Shown here piece after piece: positions 38,250-47,590 of a stretch of DNA of 64,000 nt (within the stretch, counting starts at the first letter, position 1; every line of letters begins with the position of its first letter). The DNA comes from Maricaulis salignorans. GTDB lineage: Bacteria > Pseudomonadota > Alphaproteobacteria > Caulobacterales > Aquidulcibacteraceae. Both the position numbers and the translations under genes were made by a program. The notes beneath the pieces are model-generated. The model made no database searches. It saw only the letters and a list, made by a program, of their open reading frames with translations, and was not told the DNA's origin. The DNA is taken from assembly GCA_945891505.1 (NCBI GenBank), contig CAMDDL010000001.1, positions 62,001-126,000 on the forward strand, given 5' to 3'.

Positions 38250-38268
38250 CTAACAGAGTCTTAACCAT
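38250..38268 (+). promoter_or_regulatory. Composite CtrA-like box with embedded GANTC
   Basis: CTAACAGAGTCTTAACCAT reads as a near-perfect TTAA-N7-TTAA site (CTAA-N7-TTAA) with the CtrA-type half-site TTAACCAT, and its seven-base spacer contains a GANTC (GAGTC at 38256-38260). It lies 71 bases before the lytic transglycosylase start. Regulation by CtrA and GcrA/CcrM is inferred from related bacteria. Confidence 0.6.
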
Positions 38269-38338
38269 GTTTGGTTGATCCTGCGTCCGTGGAACCGGTC
38301 GCCCGAAGTGCGACTGAAGCGCTGTAGGAGACAAGCAA

Positions 38339-39340
38339 GTGACACCCGAAGCCATTGGCGGCTCACCGGTACGCCAAGCCATTGCCCAAGCCTCGCGCAC
38401 AACGGGCATGAGTTTTCAGTTTCTGTTGTCGACGGCTGTCCGCGAAAGCTCGCTCAACCCTAAAGCTGAAGCTAAAACGTCGAGTGCGACGGGCTTGTTT
38501 CAATTCCTCGATGCGACATGGCTAACAACGGTCAAGCGGCATGGGGCCAAGCATGGCTTGGGCGCTGAAGCCTCTATGATTGAGATGGGTGCCAATGGCC
38601 GTCCCAATGTGTCAGACCCCGGGCTTCGTCGCGCGATCTTAGATTTGCGCTATGATCCTAAGATCTCATCGCTTATGGCAGCTGAGTTTGCCGGTGATAA
38701 CGCCGACTACTTGCGCGGCCGCACGGGCCAAGAGCCAGAGGCGGGGGATCTGTATGCCGCCCATTTTTTAGGGGCAGGCGGGGCGGCTCAATTGGTCAAT
38801 GCCGTGCGGGATCGGCCTTGGGCCAGCGCTGCGGATTTGTTTCCAAGTGCGGCGGCGGCTAACCGCCCGATCTTTTATAAAAATGGCGGGGCCGAGCGCA
38901 CGGTAGCGGAAGTCCTAGACAATCTGCGCGCGACCGCCAACCGGCAAGCCCCTGCTGTCAGCCAGCATGAATTGGGGGATGAGCCCGCACATCTGTTCGG
39001 TCCAAAAACCTATGCTGCGGGTACGATTGATCGCGCCTTGGCCAGTCGTTTGATGGCGAACCTGTTAGAGAATGATTATTTCAACGGTCAGCCCAATGAT
39101 TTCATGCGCATGCTGGGCCAAGTCGCAGACGGCGATGACAAGTCCTTGGCTAGCTTGAATCCGACCATGCTCGCCCAACTTTATGGGGCAGGGGATCGGA
39201 AGCAGGAAGAGGCGGGCTTAGGCGTTATCCAGTCGCTTATGGGGATGAAATCTATCGCTCAAATTCTATCGCCGGATGGGCCAGATAAGCGCTCTGGTGA
39301 CGACTCGTCTCTCGGCTTTGACCTGAAGGCTCCGATCTAG
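38339..39340 (+). CDS. Lytic transglycosylase domain protein
   Basis: This 333-residue protein has an SLT-type murein transglycosylase domain at its N-terminus. The catalytic Glu is Glu36 in LSTAVRESSLNP, followed by the family motif SSATGLFQFLDATWL and YDPKISSLMAAEFAGDN, then DLYAAHFLGAGGAAQLV. No signal peptide is visible, so it may be exported by another route. Enzymes like this that open peptidoglycan for flagella or other envelope machines also lack one. The remaining 170 residues are without recognisable domains. The start is GTG with GGAG about nine bases upstream. A composite CtrA/GANTC element lies just upstream. Confidence 0.85.
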   Translation: MTPEAIGGSPVRQAIAQASRTTGMSFQFLLSTAVRESSLNPKAEAKTSSATGLFQFLDATWLTTVKRHGAKHGLGAEASMIEMGANGRPNVSDPGLRRAILDLRYDPKISSLMAAEFAGDNADYLRGRTGQEPEAGDLYAAHFLGAGGAAQLVNAVRDRPWASAADLFPSAAAANRPIFYKNGGAERTVAEVLDNLRATANRQAPAVSQHELGDEPAHLFGPKTYAAGTIDRALASRLMANLLENDYFNGQPNDFMRMLGQVADGDDKSLASLNPTMLAQLYGAGDRKQEEAGLGVIQSLMGMKSIAQILSPDGPDKRSGDDSSLGFDLKAPI

Positions 39341-39360
39341 TTTAAGGATATTGGTGGGCA

Positions 39361-39657
39361 TTAGCTGCCGCGTCGCAGCCCCGTGGCGATCCCAATTCCG
39401 ATCATCGCCGCGCCAAGATAGCAATAGCCACAATGCTGACTGGCGATCCAGCTAAGCTCTTGCAGTAGGCCACGTGCGCTGAAGCTTGTCGCATGTTGAC
39501 ACCATGCACCCAGCGATTGGGTTGAACCCGAAAGCCAGGGTCCAATTGTGATCAACAAAGCGCCGACGCTTATAAGCGCCAAGGCGATAAAGCGTGTTTC
39601 GTTTAAAATAGTTGATTTTTCAGCGGCTTGATCGGTTGTCGCTTGAATTATAGGCAT
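39361..39657 (-). CDS. Small hypothetical two-helix membrane protein
   Basis: A 98-residue protein with two probable membrane helices (FIALALISVGALLITIGPW and GYCYLGAAMIGIGIATGL) around a short loop that has cysteines at CQHA and HCGYCY. I do not recognise it. The frame is open to 39720, and an ATG there would add 21 residues. Neither start has a well-placed ribosome site, so the N-terminus is uncertain. It is convergent with the transglycosylase and divergent from the cco operon. Confidence 0.55.
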   Translation of the reverse strand: MPIIQATTDQAAEKSTILNETRFIALALISVGALLITIGPWLSGSTQSLGAWCQHATSFSARGLLQELSWIASQHCGYCYLGAAMIGIGIATGLRRGS

Positions 39658-39804
39658 GGAACCAAAAGCCCCTTCATGGGTTTGAGAAGATGTCACCCTA
39701 CCTGAAAGCCCTAGCGTCATCCAGCAAAAACGGGACGCCGACCCTGCGACAAAATAACCCTTTTATTTTTGTGGAAATAGGGCGTATCACGAACCTGTGA
39801 CTGA

Positions 39805-39823
39805 GGCACGGATCATCCGTGCC
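39805..39823. promoter_or_regulatory. 19-bp hyphenated palindrome before ccoN
   Basis: GGCACGGATCATCCGTGCC has perfect 9-bp arms around one central base, 24 bases before the ccoN ATG. It could be an operator or an RNA hairpin in the leader. I found no FNR/FixK-type TTGAT-N4-ATCAA box between 39720 and 39848, so this is the strongest candidate control element of the operon. Confidence 0.5.
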
Positions 39824-39847
39824 GGCTTCTGGGGGGCCTGTCTAACG

Positions 39848-41503
39848 ATGGAACCAAACCTACTCAAATCGAAGGCGCTGCCTCGCTTCGACATTTTTTT
39901 TACGTGTGGCCTCGCATTTTTAGTGGCGCTTTGGGCCGTTTTTGCGGTCTCGCGCGCTGAAGATTTCGGCATGACCGTCCATGGCTGGATATTTTTGGCG
40001 GCGGCTATTTTGGCCGCGCTTGGCTTTGTCTTTAACGCACATGGCACTGCACTTCAGAGCGATCAGTCCAGCTATAGCGATGGCGTTATCCGGTTTGGCG
40101 TGATTGCCTCAACCTTTTGGGGGATCGTCGGCATGTTGGTTGGGGTGGTGATTGCCTCCCAGCTCGCCTTCCCAGACCTTTTGTCGTTCAAGGACTATGG
40201 CTTCTTGAACTTTGGGCGTCTCCGGCCTTTGCATACGTCTGCCGTTATCTTTGCCTTCGGCGGCAATGTTTTGATCGCCACCAGCTTCTATGTTGTCCAG
40301 CGCACCTGCAGGGCCAGATTGTTTGGCGGCATGCTGCCGTGGTTTGTGTTCTGGGGGTATCAGCTCTTCATCGTCTTGGCCGCAACTGGCTATTTGATGG
40401 GGGTTACGTCTGGCCAAGAATATGCCGAACCTACTTGGCATGTAGATTTGTGGCTAACAGTCGTTTGGGTGGCCTATCTCCTCGTATTTCTTGGCACGCT
40501 TTGGAAGCGTAAAGAGCCCCACATTTATGTAGCCAATTGGTTCTACTTGGCCTTTATCGTCACGATTGCCATGTTGCACTTGGTGAACAATTTGGCTGTG
40601 CCAACCTCTCCCTTTGCTACCTCCTCCTATCCCTTGTTCGGCGGCGTCCAGAACGCCCTGACCCAGTGGTGGTATGGACATAATGCCGTGGGCTTCTTTC
40701 TGACGGCAGGCTTCTTGGCCATCATGTATTATTTCATTCCGAAGCAAGTAAATCGGCCAGTTTACTCTTATCAATTGTCGATTGTGCACTTCTGGGCTCT
40801 GATCTTCATCTACATTTGGGCCGGTCCCCACCATCTGCACTACACCGCTCTTCCTCAATGGGCGCAGACTTTGGGGATGACTTTCTCCATTATCTTATGG
40901 ATGCCCAGCTGGGGTGGGATGATCAACGGCCTGATGACCTTGTCTGGCGCCTGGGATAAGTTGCGGACAGACCCTGTGCTTCGGATGTTTGTGGCGTCGC
41001 TGGCTTTCTACGGCATGAGCACATTTGAAGGCCCCGTGATGTCGGTGCGGGCAGTGAATTCGCTGTCTCACTACACCGATTGGACCATCGGCCATGTGCA
41101 TTCTGGTGCACTCGGCTGGGTCGGCTTGGTGTCGTTTGGTGCACTTTATGCCCTGACGCCTTGGTTGTGGAAGCGCGAGCGGCTCTATTCGTTGAAGCTT
41201 GTTGAGATGCACTTCTGGCTCTCTACCATTGGGATCTTGTTCTACATCTCCTCCATGTGGGTGTCGGGCATTCAACAGGGCCTCATGTGGCGCTCCTACA
41301 ATGAGTTTGGCTTCCTGACCTATTCCTTCGTGGAAACCGTCAAAGCTATGCACTTGCCCTATATCGTCCGAGCAATCGGTGGCCTCCTCTATCTCATTGG
41401 CACCTGCATCATGGCCTATAATTTGTGGCGGACCATCCAGGGTGCTGTGGCCAAAAAAGAGCCGCTCTCCATCACTAACCCCAACCTTGTCCCCGCTGAG
41501 TAG
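39848..41503 (+). CDS. ccoN: Cytochrome c oxidase cbb3-type subunit I
   Basis: CcoN is the catalytic subunit of cbb3 oxidase, the high-affinity terminal oxidase that reduces oxygen and pumps protons. The 551 residues form about twelve membrane helices. Conserved histidine segments for heme b, heme b3 and CuB are present: [47 protein letters not shown] and [13 protein letters not shown]. The frame is open to a GTG at 39797, but the ATG at 39848 suits the family length, and the extra codons would cover a palindrome. It is the first gene of a complete ccoNOQP-GHIS locus. Confidence 0.96.
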   Translation: MEPNLLKSKALPRFDIFFTCGLAFLVALWAVFAVSRAEDFGMTVHGWIFLAAAILAALGFVFNAHGTALQSDQSSYSDGVIRFGVIASTFWGIVGMLVGVVIASQLAFPDLLSFKDYGFLNFGRLRPLHTSAVIFAFGGNVLIATSFYVVQRTCRARLFGGMLPWFVFWGYQLFIVLAATGYLMGVTSGQEYAEPTWHVDLWLTVVWVAYLLVFLGTLWKRKEPHIYVANWFYLAFIVTIAMLHLVNNLAVPTSPFATSSYPLFGGVQNALTQWWYGHNAVGFFLTAGFLAIMYYFIPKQVNRPVYSYQLSIVHFWALIFIYIWAGPHHLHYTALPQWAQTLGMTFSIILWMPSWGGMINGLMTLSGAWDKLRTDPVLRMFVASLAFYGMSTFEGPVMSVRAVNSLSHYTDWTIGHVHSGALGWVGLVSFGALYALTPWLWKRERLYSLKLVEMHFWLSTIGILFYISSMWVSGIQQGLMWRSYNEFGFLTYSFVETVKAMHLPYIVRAIGGLLYLIGTCIMAYNLWRTIQGAVAKKEPLSITNPNLVPAE

Positions 41504-41514
41504 GAGCAACGATC

Positions 41515-42255
41515 ATGCTTTTCAAAAATCACGGCATCATCGAACGCAACTCTATGATCCTTCTGGTCGGGATTTTGCTGGTTGTCTCGATTGGCGGTAT
41601 TGTCCAGATCGCGCCTTTGTTCCGGATCGAACAAACCATTGAGAAAGTAGATGGGGTTCGCCCCTATACGCCACTGGAACTCGCCGGACGCGGCATCTAT
41701 GTCCGGGAGGGCTGTTACTCGTGCCACAGCCAAATGATCCGGCCTTTGCGCGATGAGATTGAGCGCTATGGTCATTATAGTCTCGCGGCTGAAAGCATGT
41801 ATGACCATCCCTTTCAATGGGGGTCTAAGCGGACGGGGCCAGACCTCGCCCGGGTCGGCGCCAAATACTCCGATGCTTGGCATGTCCAGCATTTGATCAA
41901 TCCCCGATCTGTCGTGCCTGAATCCATCATGCCGCCATATGCCTTCTTGGAAGGTCGCGAAATCGGCATCAAGGACGTGGTCGACAAGCATATCGTCGCT
42001 CAAGTCCGGGTCGGTGTGCCCTATACCCAAGCCGATATCGATAATGCTAAGACCGACTTGTTGGCTCAAGCTGACCCCAATGCCGATAGCGAAGGCTTGC
42101 AAGCCCGCTATGGCGGCAAGGTCAACGTCCGCGACTTCGATGGTGATCCATCCAAAGTGACCGAAATGGATGCCTTGGTGGCTTATCTCCAAGTGTTGGG
42201 CACGATGGTGGATTTCAAAACCTATGAGCCCACGAAGGCTGAAAACCTGCGCTGA
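41515..42255 (+). CDS. ccoO: Cytochrome c oxidase cbb3-type subunit II (monoheme)
   Basis: CcoO is the membrane-anchored monoheme cytochrome c of cbb3 oxidase, passing electrons from CcoP to CcoN. The 246 residues have an N-terminal membrane anchor ([21 protein letters not shown]) and one heme c site [11 protein letters not shown], with a likely axial Met in SIMPPYAFL. The [20 protein letters not shown] block is typical of FixO/CcoO. It starts 11 bases after ccoN, so the two are co-translated in one operon. Confidence 0.97.
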   Translation: MLFKNHGIIERNSMILLVGILLVVSIGGIVQIAPLFRIEQTIEKVDGVRPYTPLELAGRGIYVREGCYSCHSQMIRPLRDEIERYGHYSLAAESMYDHPFQWGSKRTGPDLARVGAKYSDAWHVQHLINPRSVVPESIMPPYAFLEGREIGIKDVVDKHIVAQVRVGVPYTQADIDNAKTDLLAQADPNADSEGLQARYGGKVNVRDFDGDPSKVTEMDALVAYLQVLGTMVDFKTYEPTKAENLR

Positions 42256-42265
42256 GGAGGCGTCT

Positions 42266-42433
42266 ATGTCGTACGAACAATTGTCTGCCTTCGCGCAAAC
42301 CTCGGGCATGATCTACTTCATGGCCATCTTCGCTGCCGTTTGCCTTTATGTCTTTTGGCCCAGTAATCGCGCCAAGTTCGACAAGGCTGCCCGCATACCA
42401 CTTGAGAATGAGGATATTGACCATGTCCGATAA
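42266..42433 (+). CDS. ccoQ: cbb3 oxidase small subunit CcoQ
   Basis: A 55-residue protein with one membrane helix (MIYFMAIFAAVCLYVFWPSN) and a short charged tail, the normal form of CcoQ, which stabilises the oxidase. GAGGAGG lies six bases before the ATG. Its end overlaps the start of ccoP by 11 bases. Position between ccoO and ccoP supports the call. Confidence 0.92.
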   Translation: MSYEQLSAFAQTSGMIYFMAIFAAVCLYVFWPSNRAKFDKAARIPLENEDIDHVR

Positions 42434-43292
42434 AAAACCAAAGGACGACATCACTGGTGTGGAGACAACGGGCCATTCTTGGGATGGTATCACCGAGTTG
42501 AACAACCCCCTTCCAAGATGGTGGGTTCTGACCTTCTACGCCTGTATCGCTTGGGCCGTTGTCTATTGGATCGCTATGCCAGCTTGGCCGACCCTCTCGG
42601 GCCACACAAAAGGCGTCTTGGCGATGTCAGACCGCAAACAAGTAGACGAAGAAGTAGCAAAACTGGTGAGCTCGCGAGCGCCCCAGTTCGCGCAACTCCA
42701 CGCAACACCGATTGAAATGGTAAGCAAGAACAAGGAATTGTTCCAGTTTGCCCAAGAATCTGGTCGCGTCGCGTTTGCTCAAAACTGCTCGACTTGCCAC
42801 GGTGCTGGTGGCCAAGGCGCGAAGGGTTACCCAAGTTTGGTCGACGATGTTTGGCTGTGGGATGGCTCCATCCAAGGCATTCGTTCTACCTTGCAGACGG
42901 GCATACGCAGCGAGCATCCAGAAGCCCGCTATAGCCAGATGCCCTCCTATGGCCGCGATAAATTGTTGGAACCCCAACAGATCGCTGATGTTACCCAATA
43001 TGTGTTGACCTTGTCGCGCCAGCCAGCAGATGCCAAAGCCGCCGCCCGCGGTGCACAAGTATTTGCGACCAATTGCGTGGCTTGCCATGGCGCGGAAGGC
43101 AAAGGGGACCAAACCCAAGGTGCTCCTAACCTAACAGACCAAGAATGGCTTTATGGCGGTACCGCGCAAGAAATCACCACCCAGCTTAATCTGGGTCGTG
43201 GCGGGGTCATGCCCACGATGTCGCAACGCCTTGATCCAGCGACTTTGGATGCTTTGGCTGTCTATGTCCATTCACTCGGCGGTGGCACCTAA
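42423..43292 (+). CDS. ccoP: cbb3 oxidase subunit III, diheme cytochrome c
   Basis: CcoP takes electrons from soluble cytochrome c and passes them to CcoO. The 289 residues show the conserved N-terminal block HSWDGITELNNPLPRWW, a membrane helix (LTFYACIAWAVVYWIAMPAW) and two periplasmic cytochrome c domains with heme sites CSTCHG and CVACHG. The ATG at 42423 lies inside the end of ccoQ; the frame is open further upstream but family alignment favours this start. Translation is probably coupled to ccoQ. Confidence 0.96.
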   Translation: MSDKKPKDDITGVETTGHSWDGITELNNPLPRWWVLTFYACIAWAVVYWIAMPAWPTLSGHTKGVLAMSDRKQVDEEVAKLVSSRAPQFAQLHATPIEMVSKNKELFQFAQESGRVAFAQNCSTCHGAGGQGAKGYPSLVDDVWLWDGSIQGIRSTLQTGIRSEHPEARYSQMPSYGRDKLLEPQQIADVTQYVLTLSRQPADAKAAARGAQVFATNCVACHGAEGKGDQTQGAPNLTDQEWLYGGTAQEITTQLNLGRGGVMPTMSQRLDPATLDALAVYVHSLGGGT

Positions 43293-43317
43293 TCGTGCCA
43301 TCGACCCCTGAGGTCCA

Positions 43318-44856
43318 ATGAAAGTCATTGATATTCTAGACCGTGGCGGCCCCAACGCTCTTGCGAGCGGCGAGGCCGCGCATGGTGTGGCGCGCTCTGA
43401 TGCGGTGGCGGTGAATTCCGCTATGCAACGAGAGCTCTATGAGAAGCGCCAACAGATTTATCCTAAGGCCGTACACGGGTTTTGGCGGCGCATTAAATGG
43501 CTCATCGTCGGCCTTTTGTTGGGCATTTATTATGTGGTTCCCTTCTTGCGTTGGGATCGCCCGGGGGCTGCACCAGATCAGTTTCTCCTTGCTGATTTTA
43601 CGGGCAGGCGCTTTTATTTCGGCCCCATCGAGATTTGGCCGCAAGAGCTTTACTACGTTACCGGTCTTCTGATTTTGGCCGCTATTGGCCTTTTCTTGGC
43701 CTCAGCCCTTTTTGGCCGGGTCTGGTGTGGCTATGCCTGCCCGCAGACGGTTTGGACCGATCTCTTCATCGCGGTTGAACACTGGTTTGAAGGCGACCGT
43801 AATCAGCGCATTCGCCTCGATAAACAGCCTTGGGATTTCAATAAAGCTTGGCGAAAGATTGGTAAGCATATTGTTTGGCTGATGATTTCGCTGGCTACAG
43901 GGGGCTGGTTCGTTGCCTATTTCCATGATGCGCCCAGCTTATTTGTTAGCTTCTTCACTTTACAGGCACCGATGTCTGCCTATGTGTTCGCGGGCCTTTT
44001 GACGGCAACGACCTATATGTTCGCCGGCACGCTGCGCGAACAAGTTTGCACCTATATGTGCCCTTGGCCGCGTATTCAGGCGGCTATGCTGGATCAAGAG
44101 GCGCTCTCGGTAACGTATCGCTATGACCGGGGTGATCCACGCGGAGCCCACAAAAAGAACGATAGTTGGGAGGGGCGCGGCGATTGTATCGATTGCCGCC
44201 AATGCGTTGCCGTTTGTCCGGCCGGAATTGATATTCGCGACGGTCTGCAGATTGAGTGCATCAATTGTGCGCTGTGCATCGATGCCTGCGACGAGATTAT
44301 GGTGAAGGTTGATCGTCCCAAGGGCCTAATTGCCTATGACACGATCCAGAACATTGAGCGTCGGCAAGCTGGCGAAAAGTCCGGCTATCGCTTCATTCGT
44401 GGGCGAACGTTGTTTTATGCGGTTTTGTTTGTCGGCATCGGTGGTCTGATGCTGGCCAGCCTGTTGATGCGCTCAACCTTGGACGTTAATGTTCAGCGCG
44501 ACCGCGCTCCCTTATTTGTGCCGCTGTCCACTGGCCAAGTGCGCAATGCCTACACGGTTAAGGTCCTGAACAAGGCCAACCAGACCCGTGATGTGCGTAT
44601 ACGGATTAACGGCGTTAAGGACGGTCAATTACAGGCTAATGAACTGCCGGTTGTGGACAATAGTGTCGTCCTGACGGCTGGGCCAGACCGTGTCGTCGAA
44701 GTCCGTTTGTTTGTGGTGGCCGATCCTGAACGGCTGAAGCATCGTTCCACGCCTGTAATGATCGAAGTGCAATCGGCCAAAGATAGCGAGATCGCTAAAT
44801 CAAAATCGGTCTTCATTCGTGGAGAACATTTAGAAGAGAGAGACGACGATGACTGA
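43318..44856 (+). CDS. ccoG: CcoG (FixG/RdxA) polyferredoxin, cbb3 oxidase assembly
   Basis: CcoG is a membrane ferredoxin that reduces copper during cbb3 oxidase assembly. The 512 residues have about five membrane helices, the motifs CGYACPQTVWTDLF and CTYMCPWPRIQAAM, and two [4Fe-4S] clusters (CIDCRQCVAVCP and CINCALCIDACD). A periplasmic immunoglobulin-like C-terminal domain follows. All family landmarks are present, and length is normal. The gene follows ccoP by 25 bases and overlaps ccoH by eight bases (ATGACTGA). Confidence 0.95.
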   Translation: MKVIDILDRGGPNALASGEAAHGVARSDAVAVNSAMQRELYEKRQQIYPKAVHGFWRRIKWLIVGLLLGIYYVVPFLRWDRPGAAPDQFLLADFTGRRFYFGPIEIWPQELYYVTGLLILAAIGLFLASALFGRVWCGYACPQTVWTDLFIAVEHWFEGDRNQRIRLDKQPWDFNKAWRKIGKHIVWLMISLATGGWFVAYFHDAPSLFVSFFTLQAPMSAYVFAGLLTATTYMFAGTLREQVCTYMCPWPRIQAAMLDQEALSVTYRYDRGDPRGAHKKNDSWEGRGDCIDCRQCVAVCPAGIDIRDGLQIECINCALCIDACDEIMVKVDRPKGLIAYDTIQNIERRQAGEKSGYRFIRGRTLFYAVLFVGIGGLMLASLLMRSTLDVNVQRDRAPLFVPLSTGQVRNAYTVKVLNKANQTRDVRIRINGVKDGQLQANELPVVDNSVVLTAGPDRVVEVRLFVVADPERLKHRSTPVMIEVQSAKDSEIAKSKSVFIRGEHLEERDDDD

Positions 44857-45352
44857 TGCAATCGTTCCTTCGAAGCCGTTTCGCCTGACGGGATGGCATG
44901 TTTTGGCCATGTTCGGTGCCTTGTTCGGCGTGATGCTGGCGGTCAATATCCTATTCGTCTTTCTAGCATTAAAGACGTTTTCCGGTGAAACGGACCATGC
45001 CTATATCAACGGTCTTAAGTTCAACGAGACTTTGGCCGCCAATGCCCGCCAAACAGAGCTAGGCTGGACCATGTCGTTGGGGCTAGAGCGGCCAACGGGC
45101 GGTGGAGCGGTCCTTGAAGCACGCCTAACGGATCGCAACAATCAGCCTTTGCGGGGTGCTCTCTTGCAAGGCACGATTGGACGCACCACAGGCGCGAAAG
45201 AAGATCAGAAGCTCACCTTCTCAGAGACGGCACCGGGCGTTTACCGCGCTGTGATCGATCAAGTTCGGCCGGGTCGCTGGAAGTTTAGTGCTTCAGCCAA
45301 GCTTGAAGGTGCACCACAATTTTCGACGGAGACAACGCTATCACTACGCTAA
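44849..45352 (+). CDS. ccoH: CcoH (FixH) cbb3 oxidase assembly protein
   Basis: A 167-residue protein with one N-terminal membrane helix (HVLAMFGALFGVMLAVNILFVFLAL) and a periplasmic domain that begins with the FixH block TFSGETDHAYINGLKFNETLA. CcoH takes part in assembly and stability of the oxidase. It overlaps ccoG by eight bases, and the ccoI reading frame begins around its end, so ccoGHI look translationally coupled. Confidence 0.93.
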   Translation: MTDAIVPSKPFRLTGWHVLAMFGALFGVMLAVNILFVFLALKTFSGETDHAYINGLKFNETLAANARQTELGWTMSLGLERPTGGGAVLEARLTDRNNQPLRGALLQGTIGRTTGAKEDQKLTFSETAPGVYRAVIDQVRPGRWKFSASAKLEGAPQFSTETTLSLR

Positions 45353-45372
45353 ATCCCACGACAGAGCCTGCT

Positions 45373-47586
45373 TTGGGCTGCCCTTCGGGTCTGGAGCCAC
45401 CTGTGGTAGCGGCTGCAGCGGCAGACCCTCGTGCATTTGTCCAACTGAACCGCACCAGTGGCTTGTCGCTTGAGCTGTTGGTTCGTGGCGCGCGATGTGC
45501 CGGCTGTTTGCGCAAGATTGAAACGGGTGTGGCGGGCCTGCCCGGCGTATCTGATGCGCGCCTCAACCTGACCACAGGGCGCTTAAGCGTCACATGGCAG
45601 GACGGTCGGATTGACCCGCGCACCATTGTTCAGCGCGTGATTGATTTAGGCTATCAGGCCCAGCCTTTTGATCCAAGTAAAGTCCAAGCCATAATCGATC
45701 AGGAAGGCCGTCACCTTCTCATTTGCATGGCGGTTGCAGCCTTTGCCGCCATGAACATCATGATGTTCTCTGTCCCCATCTGGTCCGCCCACTTCAATGG
45801 CGAGATGGAAGAGGGGACACGGACCATGTTCCATTGGATTTCGGCCTGTATTGCTCTGCCTACGGCCGCCTATGCCGGTATGCCCTTCTTTAAAAGTGCG
45901 TGGAACGCCTTGAAAAAGGGGCGGGCGAATATGGACGTGCCCATTTCGCTCGGCATTTTACTGGCCTCTGGCCTGTCAGTGGTTGAGACTATACGCGGCG
46001 GCGAGCATGCCTATTTTGATGCCGTTGCTATGTTGCTGTTCTTCTTGTTGATTGGTCGCTATCTTGATCACGCGCTTCGACAAAAGGCCCGGCAAGCCGC
46101 GCGTGATCTTCTCGCGTTGCAGGCCGTTACCGCCAGCCGACTTGGGCCCGACGGTAGCTCGATCAGTGTCGCCGTGGGCGAGATACGTCCCGGGGACCGG
46201 GTGATTATTCTGCCGGGTGACCGCATTCCAGTTGACGGTACCATCCTTGAAGGCATCTCTGAAGCCGACTTCTCGTTGTTGACGGGCGAAACAGCCCCAG
46301 TGGCATTGGCGCAAGGCCAAGCAGTGCGGGCGGGGGCTTTGAATTTGTCTGGCCGTCTGGTTTTAAAAGCCAGCGCCCGTAGCGAGGACAGCTTTCTGGC
46401 TGAGATCGCCCGCCTCGTTGAAATGGGGGAGCAAAGCAAAAGCATTTATGTTCGCTGGGCTGATAAGGCAGCAAAACTCTATGTGCCCGTCGTACACGCC
46501 GCGGCCTTCTTGACGGCTGTGGTGTGGTTGCTTCTAGGGGCGGAACCGCGGGTGGCCATTCTTAATGCCTGCGCCGTTTTGATCATCACTTGTCCCTGTG
46601 CGCTTGGCCTCGCTGTCCCCGCGGTGCAAGTGGTTGCATCTGGCCGATTGTTTAAGCGCGGGATTTTGCTGAAGTCTGGCGATGCGCTAGAACGCTTGGC
46701 TGAGATCGACTTTATCGCGTTTGATAAGACAGGTGTTCTTACGCTCGGCCAGCCGAAATTGCTAAGCACGGCGTTGGTTACAGAAGCCGCATTAGCTCAA
46801 GCCGCACTTTTGGCACGAGCGTCCCGTCACCCTTTAGCTCGCGCGATTGCCCGGGCTGCAGGACCTGGGCCCGCCATCGAAAACGCTCACGAGGTACCAG
46901 GTTGTGGCGTTGAGGCTCAGATCGACGGCTTGCGGGCCCGTTTGGGCCGTGCATCTTGGGTTGGGGTCGAGGAGGCCCAGTCTGAGGAGACGGAACTTTA
47001 TTTCGCCATTCAAGGCCAAGCTCCCGTACGCTTCTGCTTTGAGGACACCTTGCGGCCCGACACCGTGCAAACCATTCAAGCCTTAAAAGCACGTGGGTTT
47101 CAGCCAATCATTTTATCAGGAGATCGAAAGGGAGCTGTTGCCCGTGCGGCGCAAGCCGCTGGGATTGAAACCTATCTGGGTGAGCTGACGCCGTTTGAGA
47201 AAGCCGCCCATCTAGATGGTCTGAAAGCACAAGGGCACCGCGTATTGATGGTTGGCGACGGACTAAATGATGCGCCCGCCTTGGCTAAGGCCTTTGTCTC
47301 GATCGCGCCAGGAACGGCAGCCGATGCAAGTCAGTCCGCCGCAGATCTTGTGTTTCAAGGCGATCAACTGGGGTCGGTCTTAGAGGCGATTGACGTTGCC
47401 CGCACCGCGAAGAAGCGCGTCATGGAGAATTTTTGGTTCGCAGCTCTTTACAACTTCATTGCTGCACCCATCGCCATGCTGGGCCTTGTTACCCCATTTA
47501 TCGCCGCCATTGCGATGTCCTCCTCATCAATCATCGTGACCTTGAATGCGCTTCGCCTCGCATCAGTTCGCAACAACGGGGGCTAA
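45373..47586 (+). CDS. ccoI: CcoI (FixI) copper-transporting P-type ATPase
   Basis: CcoI pumps copper needed for the CuB centre of cbb3 oxidase. The 737 residues have an N-terminal heavy-metal-binding domain (RCAGCLRKIE), the actuator motif LLTGETAPV, the ion-path motif CPCALGLAVPAVQV, the phosphorylated Asp in AFDKTGVLTLGQP (Val where Thr is usual in DKTGT) and the hinge MVGDGLNDAPAL. Eight membrane helices fit. No ATG or GTG is available at the 5' end. A TTG at 45373 is the first standard start, but the in-frame coding-like stretch reaches an ATC at 45340 with GGAG eight bases before it. Confidence 0.94.
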   Translation: MGCPSGLEPPVVAAAAADPRAFVQLNRTSGLSLELLVRGARCAGCLRKIETGVAGLPGVSDARLNLTTGRLSVTWQDGRIDPRTIVQRVIDLGYQAQPFDPSKVQAIIDQEGRHLLICMAVAAFAAMNIMMFSVPIWSAHFNGEMEEGTRTMFHWISACIALPTAAYAGMPFFKSAWNALKKGRANMDVPISLGILLASGLSVVETIRGGEHAYFDAVAMLLFFLLIGRYLDHALRQKARQAARDLLALQAVTASRLGPDGSSISVAVGEIRPGDRVIILPGDRIPVDGTILEGISEADFSLLTGETAPVALAQGQAVRAGALNLSGRLVLKASARSEDSFLAEIARLVEMGEQSKSIYVRWADKAAKLYVPVVHAAAFLTAVVWLLLGAEPRVAILNACAVLIITCPCALGLAVPAVQVVASGRLFKRGILLKSGDALERLAEIDFIAFDKTGVLTLGQPKLLSTALVTEAALAQAALLARASRHPLARAIARAAGPGPAIENAHEVPGCGVEAQIDGLRARLGRASWVGVEEAQSEETELYFAIQGQAPVRFCFEDTLRPDTVQTIQALKARGFQPIILSGDRKGAVARAAQAAGIETYLGELTPFEKAAHLDGLKAQGHRVLMVGDGLNDAPALAKAFVSIAPGTAADASQSAADLVFQGDQLGSVLEAIDVARTAKKRVMENFWFAALYNFIAAPIAMLGLVTPFIAAIAMSSSSIIVTLNALRLASVRNNGG

Positions 47587-47590
47587 CGCA

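Noticed and set aside
39720-39848. Search for an FNR/FixK box before ccoN
   Set aside because: No TTGAT-N4-ATCAA-like sequence was found by eye; the nearest fragments match only one half.
40895-42309. Two long minus-strand frames opposite ccoN and ccoO
   Set aside because: Both are antisense to strongly conserved oxidase genes; the products are His- and Gly-rich without domains.
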